A stretch of 64,000 bases of DNA from an uncultured Roseibium sp. (lineage in GTDB: Bacteria > Pseudomonadota > Alphaproteobacteria > Rhizobiales > Stappiaceae): positions 3,038,001 to 3,102,000 of the forward strand of contig NZ_OY780958.1 of assembly GCF_963675985.1 (NCBI RefSeq). Reading direction: 5' to 3'. Made by a program: the position numbers and the translations under genes. The notes below the pieces were generated by a model that had not been told where the DNA came from, ran no database searches, and was given only the letters and a program-made list of their open reading frames with translations. Positions 33,574 to 42,135 of this stretch are shown here, one piece after another (position 1 is the stretch's first letter; every line of letters begins with the position of its first letter).

Positions 33574-34826
33574 CCGTTGATCTCCTCAGATTTTTGCAGG
33601 GCCAAGGCCAGCATGTCCTGCCGGCAGGCGATCTTCCGGCGGGTCCTGTCCGCCGGCAGGTCGGCCGTTTCCGCCTCATCGATGCGCTTCCAGCCGGCGT
33701 AATCGACCATATTTTCGCGGCCAACAATCAGACTATCCCGACCGCCTTTTCCGGTATCCGTACCGGCGGCGTCAAGATCCGCCAATATACGGGTGGCGAG
33801 CGCCTGAGCGTCGGCGCGGTTTTCAGGGATCGTGCCTCGCGGGCCGCGGCGGAACCAGCCGGTCGCATAGAGCCCCGGAGCGAGCGCGCCGGCCTCCACG
33901 TCTTCTGCGGCGGCGACCAGATCGTCGCGCCCCAGAGGGCCGGCAGCGGCAAATCCGACGGCTGTGATGAGACTGTCGCAGGGGCGTTCGACTGTATCGC
34001 CGCTTGCATTCCGGAAGCGGACACCGGTCACCTTGCCGCCTTCACCGGTAATCTCCGCCGGTGTCAGGCCGAAGCGGAAGGTCAGACGGCGCGGACCGGT
34101 CCCATGGCCGTCAACAGTGGCCAAGGCGTCCAGCTTCTTCTGACCGTCGCCGCTCTGAGCCGTTCCCATTTCCTCGACGCGAATGGTCACGCCGGAAAGC
34201 TTGGAAAGTTCCTTGATCATCACCGGATCGAACTTGGCGGCTTCGGCCACAGAGCGACCGACGATATCGATCGTCTCGATATCGTTGGCGGCAAGCCAGG
34301 CGCTCGGTCCGGCTCCGAAATCGGATCCGGCCAGTTCCTCGGGCGTTTTGCCGAGGATGCGCAACAGGTCGATGGCAACATTGCCGTTGCCCATGATGAC
34401 GACCTTTTTGCCGAGCGTTGGCAGGGTTTCAGCATCTGGATGCTCGTAAAGGGCGCGGGTCAGATCACCGGCGCGGATCACGCCGTCCAGATCCTCACCC
34501 GGAATACCAAGCTGCCTGTCGCCCGGAAGACCGGCTGCCAACACGACGACATCGTAGCAAGCCCGTAGGTCGTCCAGGGACACATCGTCGCCGATGGAAA
34601 GGTTGCCGATGAAGGTTGCGCCCATGCGTTCGAACACCCGCTCGAACTGGCGCGTGATCCCCTTGGTGCCCTGGTGATCGGCGGCGACGCCGTAGCGCAC
34701 CAGACCGTAAGGCACCGGCAGACGGTCGATCAGGTCAACCTTGAGTTCCGAATTGGCCTTGAGCAGGGCCTGCGCCAGGAAGCACCCGGATGGCCCGGCT
34801 CCGATGATGGCGACGGATGCACTCAT
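33570..34826 (-). CDS. Adrenodoxin-reductase-like ferredoxin/flavodoxin-NADP+ reductase (FprA type)
   Basis: 418 aa. FAD site IIGAGPSGCFLAQALL at the N-terminus, the family segment PVPYGLVRYGVAADHQGTK near residue 38, and the NAD(P) site IMGNGNVAIDLLRIL near residue 150. This belongs to the glutathione-reductase-like class found in mitochondrial and mycobacterial P450 systems, not the plant-type FNR usual for Rieske systems. ATGA overlaps couple it to flavodoxin and to aldehyde dehydrogenase. Confidence 0.9.
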   Translation of the reverse strand: MSASVAIIGAGPSGCFLAQALLKANSELKVDLIDRLPVPYGLVRYGVAADHQGTKGITRQFERVFERMGATFIGNLSIGDDVSLDDLRACYDVVVLAAGLPGDRQLGIPGEDLDGVIRAGDLTRALYEHPDAETLPTLGKKVVIMGNGNVAIDLLRILGKTPEELAGSDFGAGPSAWLAANDIETIDIVGRSVAEAAKFDPVMIKELSKLSGVTIRVEEMGTAQSGDGQKKLDALATVDGHGTGPRRLTFRFGLTPAEITGEGGKVTGVRFRNASGDTVERPCDSLITAVGFAAAGPLGRDDLVAAAEDVEAGALAPGLYATGWFRRGPRGTIPENRADAQALATRILADLDAAGTDTGKGGRDSLIVGRENMVDYAGWKRIDEAETADLPADRTRRKIACRQDMLALALQKSEEING

Positions 34827-36319
34827 GCGGCGCCCTCCATGGCCGGCAGGGCCCAGGGATGCGGTTTACCGGAGAGATCGGTATAGATCGACTTCTGCGC
34901 CATATAGGCGCGCATGCCTTCCCTGCCCTTCTCCCGGCCGATACCGCTGTCCTTTTCGCCGCCGAACGGGGTCGAGATGGAGAATTGCTTGTAGGTGTTG
35001 ACCCAGACCGTGCCGGTGCTGATCGCCCGGCCCACGCGCCAGGCCTTCGGGAAATCCTTTGTCCAGAGCCCCAGCGCAAGACCGTAGCTGTTGTCGTTGG
35101 ACTGGGCGATGACGTCCTCTTCGCTGTCGAAGGGCAGCACCGCCAGAACCGGGCCGAACACCTCTTCGCGGCACAAGCGCGCGGTGTTGGGCAGGCCCGC
35201 GATGATCGTCGGCAGGTAATAGGCGCCCTTGGCGTAATCCGCGCCGTCCGGGGCCATTCCGCCGCAGAGGATCTCGCCGCCATCGGCGCGGGCGGCCTCC
35301 ACGTGTTCGATGACGCTCTCACGATGATCGAAGTGGATCAGCGGCGCCACCTGGGTATCGGCCTCGAACGGATTGCCGACCTTGAGGCGCTTGGTGACCT
35401 CCACCAGTCGGGACACGAACCGGTCATAGATCGGCCGTTCCACGAACAGGCGCGCACCGGCGATGCAGCTCTGGCCGGTGGAGGAAAAGATTCCGAACAG
35501 GACACCTGCGATGGCCTGGTCGATATCGGCATCGGCAAAGACGATGGTCGGCGATTTGCCCCCCAGTTCGAGGGAAACCGGCATCAGCTTTTCCGCCGCC
35601 TGACGGGCGAGCTGGCGGCCGGTGGTCGTCCCGCCGGTGAAGCTGACCCGCGCGATATCGGGATGGTCGACCAGCAGGTTGCCGATCTCGCGGCCCGCCC
35701 CCGGCAGTACGGAGAACAGGCCTTTCGGCAGGCCTGCCGCTTCCACGATCCGCGCCAGTTCCAGGCTGACCAGCGGCGACCAGGAGGCCGGCTTGAGCAG
35801 CACCGCGTTGCCGGCGGCAAGGGCCGGCGCCACCTTCTGGGCATCCGAGGCGATCGGCGAATTCCACGGCGTGATCGCACCAACGAGCCCGAGCGGCTCG
35901 TAGACCGACAGGGTCATTGCATCGCCGCGCTGAACGGTCAGCGCCTCGTCGGAGGTTTCCAGGACCGCGCCGAAATAGCGGAAGGTTCCCGCCGCCGACA
36001 TCGCCAGCGCCCTGGTTTCCCTTAAGGTTTTGCCGGTATCGCGGGTCTGGATATAGGAAATCCGGTCCGCATTCGCTTCGATGCCGTCGGCAATGGCATA
36101 GAGATATTTCGCCCGCTCATGGGCCTTCAGATTACGCCAGGCGGGATCGGCCTGTGCTGCGCGGGCGCGCTCGATGGCGCGCAAGCCGTCGTCTTGCGAC
36201 GCTCCGCGCAACACCCGGTTGACTGAACCGTCAGCGGGGAAGATCGAGGTGATTTCCGGGCCCGTGCCCACTTCCCACTCGCCTGCGACGAAAAGCTTGC
36301 CTTCAGGAAGGTCGATCAT
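34823..36319 (-). CDS. NAD(P)+-dependent aldehyde dehydrogenase
   Basis: 498 aa ALDH superfamily enzyme. The catalytic Cys is in STGQSCIAGAR (about residue 290), the general-base Glu in LELGGKSP (about 257), with NAD contacts at PWNSP and FTGGTTTG. In a meta-cleavage setting it could oxidise a 2-hydroxymuconate-semialdehyde-like product, or an aldehyde from the ThDP enzyme. Substrate not determinable. Confidence 0.92.
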   Translation of the reverse strand: MIDLPEGKLFVAGEWEVGTGPEITSIFPADGSVNRVLRGASQDDGLRAIERARAAQADPAWRNLKAHERAKYLYAIADGIEANADRISYIQTRDTGKTLRETRALAMSAAGTFRYFGAVLETSDEALTVQRGDAMTLSVYEPLGLVGAITPWNSPIASDAQKVAPALAAGNAVLLKPASWSPLVSLELARIVEAAGLPKGLFSVLPGAGREIGNLLVDHPDIARVSFTGGTTTGRQLARQAAEKLMPVSLELGGKSPTIVFADADIDQAIAGVLFGIFSSTGQSCIAGARLFVERPIYDRFVSRLVEVTKRLKVGNPFEADTQVAPLIHFDHRESVIEHVEAARADGGEILCGGMAPDGADYAKGAYYLPTIIAGLPNTARLCREEVFGPVLAVLPFDSEEDVIAQSNDNSYGLALGLWTKDFPKAWRVGRAISTGTVWVNTYKQFSISTPFGGEKDSGIGREKGREGMRAYMAQKSIYTDLSGKPHPWALPAMEGAA

Positions 36320-36329
36320 CCGGGTCTCC

Positions 36330-37154
36330 TTAAATCGCGACTGGAGCGACGCGGTTCCGCAACTCGCGCAGAACGCTGTAAACGGTCGTCACGGACGTCT
36401 TGATATTGCCCGGCGACGGCAGGTTCTCGATGCGGATCGACGTGCGTGCGACGCCTGAAACCGCAGTGAATTCATGGGTGTTGCCGGACGCGGCCGGATC
36501 GGCGATCAGCTCGACCTTCGTGTCGTCGAAGCCGAGACCGGCCAGCGCGATGGTGGCCGCCACGTTGGCGTTCTTCGGGTATTGCGCGGCGGCATCTCGG
36601 GCCGTGCCGGTAAAGAACACGGTTGCTTCCTTGAGACCGTCGAGATCGACCGCGGTTTCAGCGGGCGTCCCGGCCCAGGCCGCAGGCGGCTTGCACCCCT
36701 GATAGGTGACCGACGTCAGTCCCGCCGGGCGCAAGGCGGCCAGCAGATCGATCCCGCCGACCGCACCAGCCGGCAGCACGATCCGGGCACCGCCTTCCTC
36801 GGCCGCCGCGCGAAGCTCCGCTTCCAGCTCCCGGTGCGCAAAGGCTCCGATCGAGACGAGCACCACATCAACACCCGCTTTCAGGATCGTCGGCACATGG
36901 CTGACGACGGCCTGATGGCCGGCACATTCAACGACAAAGTCGGGCTTGGCCGCCAGCAGCTCTTCGGCGCTGGAGACAGCAGCGAAGCTGCATCCCAGGC
37001 CTCCATGAGAGGCTTCAAGATCCTTGCCCAATTCGTCCGTTTTTCCCGGCAGACCGAGAACCGTGAGTGCTTCCAGCCTGATTTCCGGGGTCTCCGCAAT
37101 CAGTCGCAGCAGCGTTCCGGCGATATTGCCGTATCCGATCAGTCCGAGGCGCAT
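36330..37154 (-). CDS. L-aspartate dehydrogenase-like (NadX family) oxidoreductase
   Basis: 274 aa. Rossmann start MRLGLIGYGNIAGTLL, the central GAVGGIDLLAALR segment, the NANVAATIALAGLG region and GNTHEF, all features of the NadX/DUF108 family. NadX makes iminoaspartate for NAD synthesis, but no nadA or nadC is nearby and it lies inside a catabolic operon, 3 nt after the ThDP enzyme gene. It may act on an amino or imino acid from a nitrogen-containing substrate; this is inference. Confidence 0.85.
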   Translation of the reverse strand: MRLGLIGYGNIAGTLLRLIAETPEIRLEALTVLGLPGKTDELGKDLEASHGGLGCSFAAVSSAEELLAAKPDFVVECAGHQAVVSHVPTILKAGVDVVLVSIGAFAHRELEAELRAAAEEGGARIVLPAGAVGGIDLLAALRPAGLTSVTYQGCKPPAAWAGTPAETAVDLDGLKEATVFFTGTARDAAAQYPKNANVAATIALAGLGFDDTKVELIADPAASGNTHEFTAVSGVARTSIRIENLPSPGNIKTSVTTVYSVLRELRNRVAPVAI

Positions 37155-37157
37155 GGT

Positions 37158-38831
37158 TCAGGTCCTGTTCCCCGCGGCACCGGCGGGCGGACCGGAAAAG
37201 GCCTGGGCGAAGGGACCGATGGCGCACATGTCGACTTCGATCACCTTGGGCCCGTCGACGGAAACGGCTTCCTCGAAGGCGTCCGCAAATTCGTCCACCG
37301 AGCCGACAACCCGGTGCGGCATGCCGATGGAAGCGCAGAAGGTTGCAAAGTCCGGGGTCGACAGCGCCGAATAATGCCGGCGGGAGTCATACTGCGCATC
37401 CTGGATATTCTGGATGACGCCGTAGGCCTTGTCGTTCATCAGCACGTAGACCAGACCGGCCTTCTCTTCGACGGCCGTGATCATCTCGGCAATGCCGAGC
37501 ATGGTGCCGCCGTCGCCGAGCAGGGTCACCGCCTTGGCCTCGGGCGAGGCGATAGCCGCGCCGATGCCCATCGCCACACCCTGGCCGATACCGCCGCCAA
37601 GGGCGTGAACGCCGTGCCGGGGTTCGGCGATCCGCACATAGCGGTTGCCGAAGGTCGAGTTGGAGATGGTGACGTCCCGGACCCAGGGATGCCTGCCGCC
37701 GGAGACCCGCACGGCCAGTTCGTCCGCGATCACCCGGTAGGGACCGAGAACATCGCGCATGCGGCCTTCAGCCGTTGCCCGCGCCGCTGCGATATCAAAG
37801 GCCTGCTCCGGATCGACATCGAGCTTTTCCGGCAACAGTTCGAGGATCCGGCCCAGTGTGTCGGCGGCATCGCCATGGGCGAAGATCTCGACAGGGTAGT
37901 TGCGGCCGCCCTGGGTGGCATCCGCATCGATCTGAACCAGGGGCGACGGCAGAACCATCGCGTTGTTATGGGTCTCGTTGCCACGCAGCCGCGATCCGAC
38001 GACGATCATCATGTCGGACTTACGGTAAAGCTCCTGGGCCTCGGGTGTCATGTTGAAGGCGCCGAGATTGCCCGGCTGCTCTTCGGAGACGATGGCACGG
38101 CCGTTGGTGCTGGTAACGATGCCGATGCCGCGGCGGTGGAGTTCGCTTGCTTCCTTGGAGGCGCCGCGGGCACCGCCGCCAAGCCACAGCAGCGGCCGCT
38201 TGGCGGACTTGAGCCTCGCGGCGATTTCCTCGACGACCGCATCAGGCGCACGCGGTGTCATCGGCACCGGCGCATGGATCGCTCCGGTCTCACAGGCCTG
38301 GGTGCGCTGAACGTCGACCGGGATCTCCAGGCTGACCGGGCCCGTCGGAGCGCTCAGGGCGGAGGAGACGGCGGCGGTCAGGGTGCCGACGGCATTGCGC
38401 GCGTCCCACATGCGGAAATAGGCCTTGGAGACACCTTTGAGCATGTCCGGCTGGCGCGGAACGTCGTGAATGGCGGCGCGGTCCCGGTCGGCGAATTCGA
38501 CATCGACCTGCGTGGTGATGTGCAGGACCCGCGACCCGGCTGTCAGGGCTTCGGCCTGCGCACCGGCCGCGTTGCCGGCGGCCGTGCCTGTTGAGGTGAT
38601 GACCACGCCGAGGCTCTCGGAGACCCGGGCATAGGCATCGGCCATGTTCATGGCGCCGGCCTCGCCACGCGCCGGCACGAAGCGGATCCGCTCCTGGCGG
38701 GCGATCGCGTCCAGGATCGGCATATTGTGGATCGAGATGACCCCGAACACGGTGGTCACACCGATCTCGGCGAGGTAGCGGGCGATGAAGTCCCCGACCG
38801 TCTCAGTGATCGTGATCTTTTCCATTTTCAT
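37158..38831 (-). CDS. Thiamine-diphosphate enzyme (acetolactate synthase/benzoylformate decarboxylase-like)
   Basis: 557 aa from the ATG at 38831 (GAGGGA ribosome site; the frame runs to 39029 but overlaps the preceding gene). Three ThDP-enzyme domains: N-terminal Pyr domain with the cofactor-activating Glu in ARGEAGAMNMADAYAR, a central domain (about 190-330), and a C-terminal PP domain with the GDG...N motif (LLGDGGTMLGIAE to VLMNDKAYG). It could decarboxylate a 2-oxo acid to an aldehyde for the downstream dehydrogenase. The exact reaction is open. Confidence 0.88.
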   Translation of the reverse strand: MKMEKITITETVGDFIARYLAEIGVTTVFGVISIHNMPILDAIARQERIRFVPARGEAGAMNMADAYARVSESLGVVITSTGTAAGNAAGAQAEALTAGSRVLHITTQVDVEFADRDRAAIHDVPRQPDMLKGVSKAYFRMWDARNAVGTLTAAVSSALSAPTGPVSLEIPVDVQRTQACETGAIHAPVPMTPRAPDAVVEEIAARLKSAKRPLLWLGGGARGASKEASELHRRGIGIVTSTNGRAIVSEEQPGNLGAFNMTPEAQELYRKSDMMIVVGSRLRGNETHNNAMVLPSPLVQIDADATQGGRNYPVEIFAHGDAADTLGRILELLPEKLDVDPEQAFDIAAARATAEGRMRDVLGPYRVIADELAVRVSGGRHPWVRDVTISNSTFGNRYVRIAEPRHGVHALGGGIGQGVAMGIGAAIASPEAKAVTLLGDGGTMLGIAEMITAVEEKAGLVYVLMNDKAYGVIQNIQDAQYDSRRHYSALSTPDFATFCASIGMPHRVVGSVDEFADAFEEAVSVDGPKVIEVDMCAIGPFAQAFSGPPAGAAGNRT

Positions 38832-38841
38832 TTTTGTTCCC

Positions 38842-39630
38842 TCAAATATGCCGGGAGACGCCGCCCGAGACCTCGATCTGTGCGCCGGTGATGTAGCTGG
38901 CGGCAGGCGAGCCCAGGAAGCAGATCGCCGCGGCGGCCTCCTCCGGCTGCCCCAGCCGTCCCAGCGGGATGCGTTTTTTCGAAGCGAGATCGGCGTACCA
39001 GTCTTCGCGGCTCTGGCTCTTGTCCTCACGGGCTTCGAACCGGCGCTGCCACTGGCCGGAATCGACCAGGCCGATCAGGATGGAATTGACCCGCACCTTC
39101 GGCGCCAGTTCCACGCTCAGCGACTTGGCCAGGTTCTGCACGCCGGCCCGGGCGGAAGACGTGCACACCATGTGCGCTTCCGGCTGGTAGGCGAGCAGCG
39201 AATTGACCACGACGATGGCGCCGTTCGCTTCCGCCAGCATCGCCTTGAAGGCGCGCACCGGGCGGACCTGGCTGAACACCTTCAATTCGTACTCGGCACG
39301 CCAGTCGTCATCCGACGTTTCGGCGAAGGTCGATACCCTGCCCTGGCCGGCGTTGTTGACCAGCAGATCGCACCGGCCGGACCGGTCCTGAACATCGACG
39401 GCGAAGGCCTGGACATCGGCCTCGTCGAGCACGTTCAGCGCCTTGGCAAACACCCGACCCTCACCGAATTCGGCGGTCAGTTCCGAAGCGACCTTCTGCA
39501 GTCGCTCCTCATTGCGGGCGCAGATCGCCACGTTCGCACCGCTTGCCAGAAGCAGGCGCGTCGTCGCCAATCCGATGCCTGAGGATCCGCCGGTCACCAC
39601 AGCGACCCGGCCGTCATAGCCGTAATGCAT
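38842..39630 (-). CDS. Short-chain dehydrogenase/reductase with non-canonical active site
   Basis: 262 aa SDR fold. Cofactor motif TGGSSGIG (13-20), structural NNAG (92-95) and catalytic Ser144 are present. At the YxxxK position the sequence is TSSAR (residues 157-161), aligned through the following NLAKSLSVELAP block, so both the Tyr and the Lys are replaced. The remaining fold and the C-terminal GRLGQPEEAA and ITGAQIEVSGG motifs are intact, so this is not decay. It may use another mechanism or have a non-catalytic role. Its start overlaps the dioxygenase stop by one base. Confidence 0.88.
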   Translation of the reverse strand: MHYGYDGRVAVVTGGSSGIGLATTRLLLASGANVAICARNEERLQKVASELTAEFGEGRVFAKALNVLDEADVQAFAVDVQDRSGRCDLLVNNAGQGRVSTFAETSDDDWRAEYELKVFSQVRPVRAFKAMLAEANGAIVVVNSLLAYQPEAHMVCTSSARAGVQNLAKSLSVELAPKVRVNSILIGLVDSGQWQRRFEAREDKSQSREDWYADLASKKRIPLGRLGQPEEAAAAICFLGSPAASYITGAQIEVSGGVSRHI

Positions 39631-40544
39631 CAGTTCTTCCTCAGTTCCGGGAAGCCGGGATCGGGACGGCCCTGCATGACCGCGCGCTGCGCCGGGGTCG
39701 GCGGCCCGGCAGTCATCCAGCGGTCCATGGCTTCCGGATCGTTGCGCGACCAGACCTTGGCCTCGTGGGTCGCCTCGTCGATCTGTTGCAGTTCGGAGGT
39801 GAACTCGATCACGAAACCGGACGGCGAAACGAAATAGGCGAAGGGGTTGTTGCCCGGCCCGTGCCGGCCCGGTCCCCAGGTCGGAACATGACCCTTCTGC
39901 TTCATCCGGCCGATGCCGCGCATGAACTCGTCCAGCGTCGGCATTTCGAAGGCCACGTGATTGACGCTCGGGTAATGGGCGCGCACCAGGGCAATCGAAT
40001 GGTGATCCGTGTTGCAGCGGAGAAAGACCATCTGGTCGGCGGAATAGTCGGACACCCGGAAGCCGAGCACGTTGCAGTACCAGTCCTGAACGCCTTCCAT
40101 GTCCGGTGTATTGAGCACCACATGACTGACCTTGCGCGGCATCGCCCAGTCGTCCTTCGGCTCCAGCTCCTTGGCCTCGGTGCGGAAACGCAGGCGGCGG
40201 TTGTCCGGGTCGAGCACCTCGAAACCGTAGCCGCCGCAGAAATCGGGGAACGGCGCCGGATCGCTAACAACAGCCGCGCCCGCTGCCTTCACCTGGGCAT
40301 GCAGGGCGTCCATCGAGGCCCGGTCGGGCATGGAAAAGTGGACATATTCGATGCCGTAGACCGGTGCGTCCTTGAGACCGTAGAGAAACGGCTCGGTGCC
40401 CGTGCCACGCAGAAGAACTTCGTCGTTCCCCTTATGCGACAGGTCGAGGCCCCACATGTCTTCGTAAAACGGCAGCGTCTCGGTAATACCGGGTCCGCGC
40501 ATCATGATGCCGCGCAGGGCGCCGACGCGTATCGGATCAGACAT
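39630..40544 (-). CDS. Type I extradiol (meta-cleavage) dioxygenase, VOC superfamily
   Basis: 304 aa with two VOC modules. The Fe(II) triad is visible in the second module: His141 (KVSHVVLN), His196 (SVNHVAFE) and Glu247 (FVIEFTSE), as in BphC/XylE-type enzymes. It would open a catechol or hydroxylated heteroaromatic ring next to the hydroxyl groups. Flanked by an alpha/beta hydrolase and SDR genes, the usual meta-pathway partners. Confidence 0.9.
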   Translation of the reverse strand: MSDPIRVGALRGIMMRGPGITETLPFYEDMWGLDLSHKGNDEVLLRGTGTEPFLYGLKDAPVYGIEYVHFSMPDRASMDALHAQVKAAGAAVVSDPAPFPDFCGGYGFEVLDPDNRRLRFRTEAKELEPKDDWAMPRKVSHVVLNTPDMEGVQDWYCNVLGFRVSDYSADQMVFLRCNTDHHSIALVRAHYPSVNHVAFEMPTLDEFMRGIGRMKQKGHVPTWGPGRHGPGNNPFAYFVSPSGFVIEFTSELQQIDEATHEAKVWSRNDPEAMDRWMTAGPPTPAQRAVMQGRPDPGFPELRKN

Positions 40545-40568
40545 TTTCCAGTCTCCTGTTCCGGCCCG

Positions 40569-41384
40569 TCATTGTGCGGGCGACGTCATTGAAGCCAGCG
40601 CCAGGGCAAAAGCCTCAGGCGCCTGCTGATAAAGGGCGTGTCCCGCCGACGGCACTTCCGTGAGCGCACCGCGTGCGGACTGTGGGATGGCAGCATGGGT
40701 CTTGCGGGCGGCCTCGGGCGGCGTCACCACGTCTTCCGCACCGACAATCACGTCTGTCGGCACGGTCAGCCGGGCAGCATCGTCAAGCAGACGGCCGGAC
40801 GCCAGCATGCGCACCGCCATGTCGTAGCCGGGGCTGGAGACGCGGGACATCGCATCGAAAACGCGCGCCACCAGATCCGGATTTGTCTCCGGTTCGAACA
40901 CCAGCCGGGACGCACGGGCTTCGGCGAATTTTTCAGCCCCAAGGGCTGCCAGATCATCCAGCCGCTTCTGTGCCGCAGCACTCAAGGCGGACCCCGGCGT
41001 CACGCCGTGACCGAGCGCGGGCGATGCCAGTAGCAGATGCGCCACGCGGTCCGGGTAACCGGCCGCAAAGGCGGCCCCGATCAGGGTGCCGAGCGAATGG
41101 CCAACAAGCAGCACCCGATCCAGTCCGAGACGGTCCAGAAGGCCTTTCAGGGCCTCGGCATAGTCGGCGGCCTGAGGCCAATCCTTTGCCAGAGGCTCCG
41201 ATCCGCCATAGCCTGGCGCGTTCCAGACAATCACCCGGAAGGTCGGGGCGATGTGATCGAGAAAGGGCGCGAACGACATCGCATTGCTGCCGATGCCGTG
41301 AAGCAGCACCAGAACCGGACCTTCGCCCTGCGCTGGCCGTTCCAGATATTCGATACCGCCGGAAATGTGGGTCTGGACAGTCAT
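40569..41384 (-). CDS. Alpha/beta hydrolase, possible meta-cleavage product hydrolase
   Basis: 271 aa. Oxyanion segment LLHGIGSN, nucleophile elbow GHSLG (Ser97), acid Asp in VIVGAEDVVTP, and His in SAGHALYQ. Size and context fit BphD/MhpC-type C-C hydrolases acting on ring-opened products, though esterase or enol-lactonase activity is also possible. Lies between the extradiol dioxygenase and an SDR in the operon. Confidence 0.88.
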   Translation of the reverse strand: MTVQTHISGGIEYLERPAQGEGPVLVLLHGIGSNAMSFAPFLDHIAPTFRVIVWNAPGYGGSEPLAKDWPQAADYAEALKGLLDRLGLDRVLLVGHSLGTLIGAAFAAGYPDRVAHLLLASPALGHGVTPGSALSAAAQKRLDDLAALGAEKFAEARASRLVFEPETNPDLVARVFDAMSRVSSPGYDMAVRMLASGRLLDDAARLTVPTDVIVGAEDVVTPPEAARKTHAAIPQSARGALTEVPSAGHALYQQAPEAFALALASMTSPAQ

Positions 41385-41391
41385 GGGCGGC

Positions 41392-42135
41392 TCACTTGAA
41401 AACGAAACCGTTGTTGACCGGCATCACCTGGCCGGTCAGGGTCAGGGCGCCTTCGCTGACGAGGAAGGCGATCACGTCGGTGATCTCGGAAGCTTCCTGC
41501 GGACCGGGAACCGCCCTGCCCTCGGCGTAAAGCCGATGGCGAGCTTCGGGCACGTAGTCGGTGGATTCCGTGGTCAGAATGCCCGGAGCGACAGCCGTGA
41601 CGCCGATCCGTTCCGGCCCGAGCTCGCGCGCCAGCGAACGGGTCATGGACATGACCGCGCCCTTGCTGGCCACATAGGACATCAGCCGGGGCGCACCCCA
41701 GAGCGCGGTATCCGACGCGACGTTGACGATGCGGCCGGAGCCGGAGGCCGACAGCATCGGCCGGCAGGCCTTGGTCATCAGCCAGGTGCCGCGCACGTTG
41801 ACGCGCATGACCCGATCCCAGCTGTCGATCTCGATCTCGTCGAAGGGAATACCGCCGATGCCGGTCGCGATCGCGCCGTTGTTGACGAGACCGTGGAGCT
41901 TGCCGCCCGTCTCTGAAGCGACGGCCTCACCAAGCGCCTGAATGGATGCCGGCTCGCCGAGATCGACGGGAAAAAAGCGAACCGCCTCACCAAGCTCCTG
42001 TGCCACGGCACGGCCTTCCTCCTCGGCGATATCCGCCAGGATCAGCCGTGCACCATGGCCGGCAAGACTGCGGGCGATTTCGCGCCCGAGGCCACGCGCC
42101 GCGCCGGTGACGAGAATGGTCCGCTCTTTCAGCAT
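41392..42135 (-). CDS. Classical SDR dehydrogenase, possibly cis-dihydrodiol dehydrogenase
   Basis: 247 aa with intact classical SDR residues: TGAARGLG, NNGA, Ser141, Tyr154 and Lys158 (YVASK). The start overlaps the Rieske oxygenase stop (TAATG), so the two are made together. A dehydrogenase restoring aromaticity after ring dihydroxylation is the obvious role, but is not proven by sequence. Confidence 0.9.
   Translation of the reverse strand: MLKERTILVTGAARGLGREIARSLAGHGARLILADIAEEEGRAVAQELGEAVRFFPVDLGEPASIQALGEAVASETGGKLHGLVNNGAIATGIGGIPFDEIEIDSWDRVMRVNVRGTWLMTKACRPMLSASGSGRIVNVASDTALWGAPRLMSYVASKGAVMSMTRSLARELGPERIGVTAVAPGILTTESTDYVPEARHRLYAEGRAVPGPQEASEITDVIAFLVSEGALTLTGQVMPVNNGFVFK

Noticed and set aside
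36474..38594. 706-codon plus-strand frame
   Set aside because: Opposite the ThDP enzyme and NadX-like genes, both with intact family motifs; no coding signature of its own.
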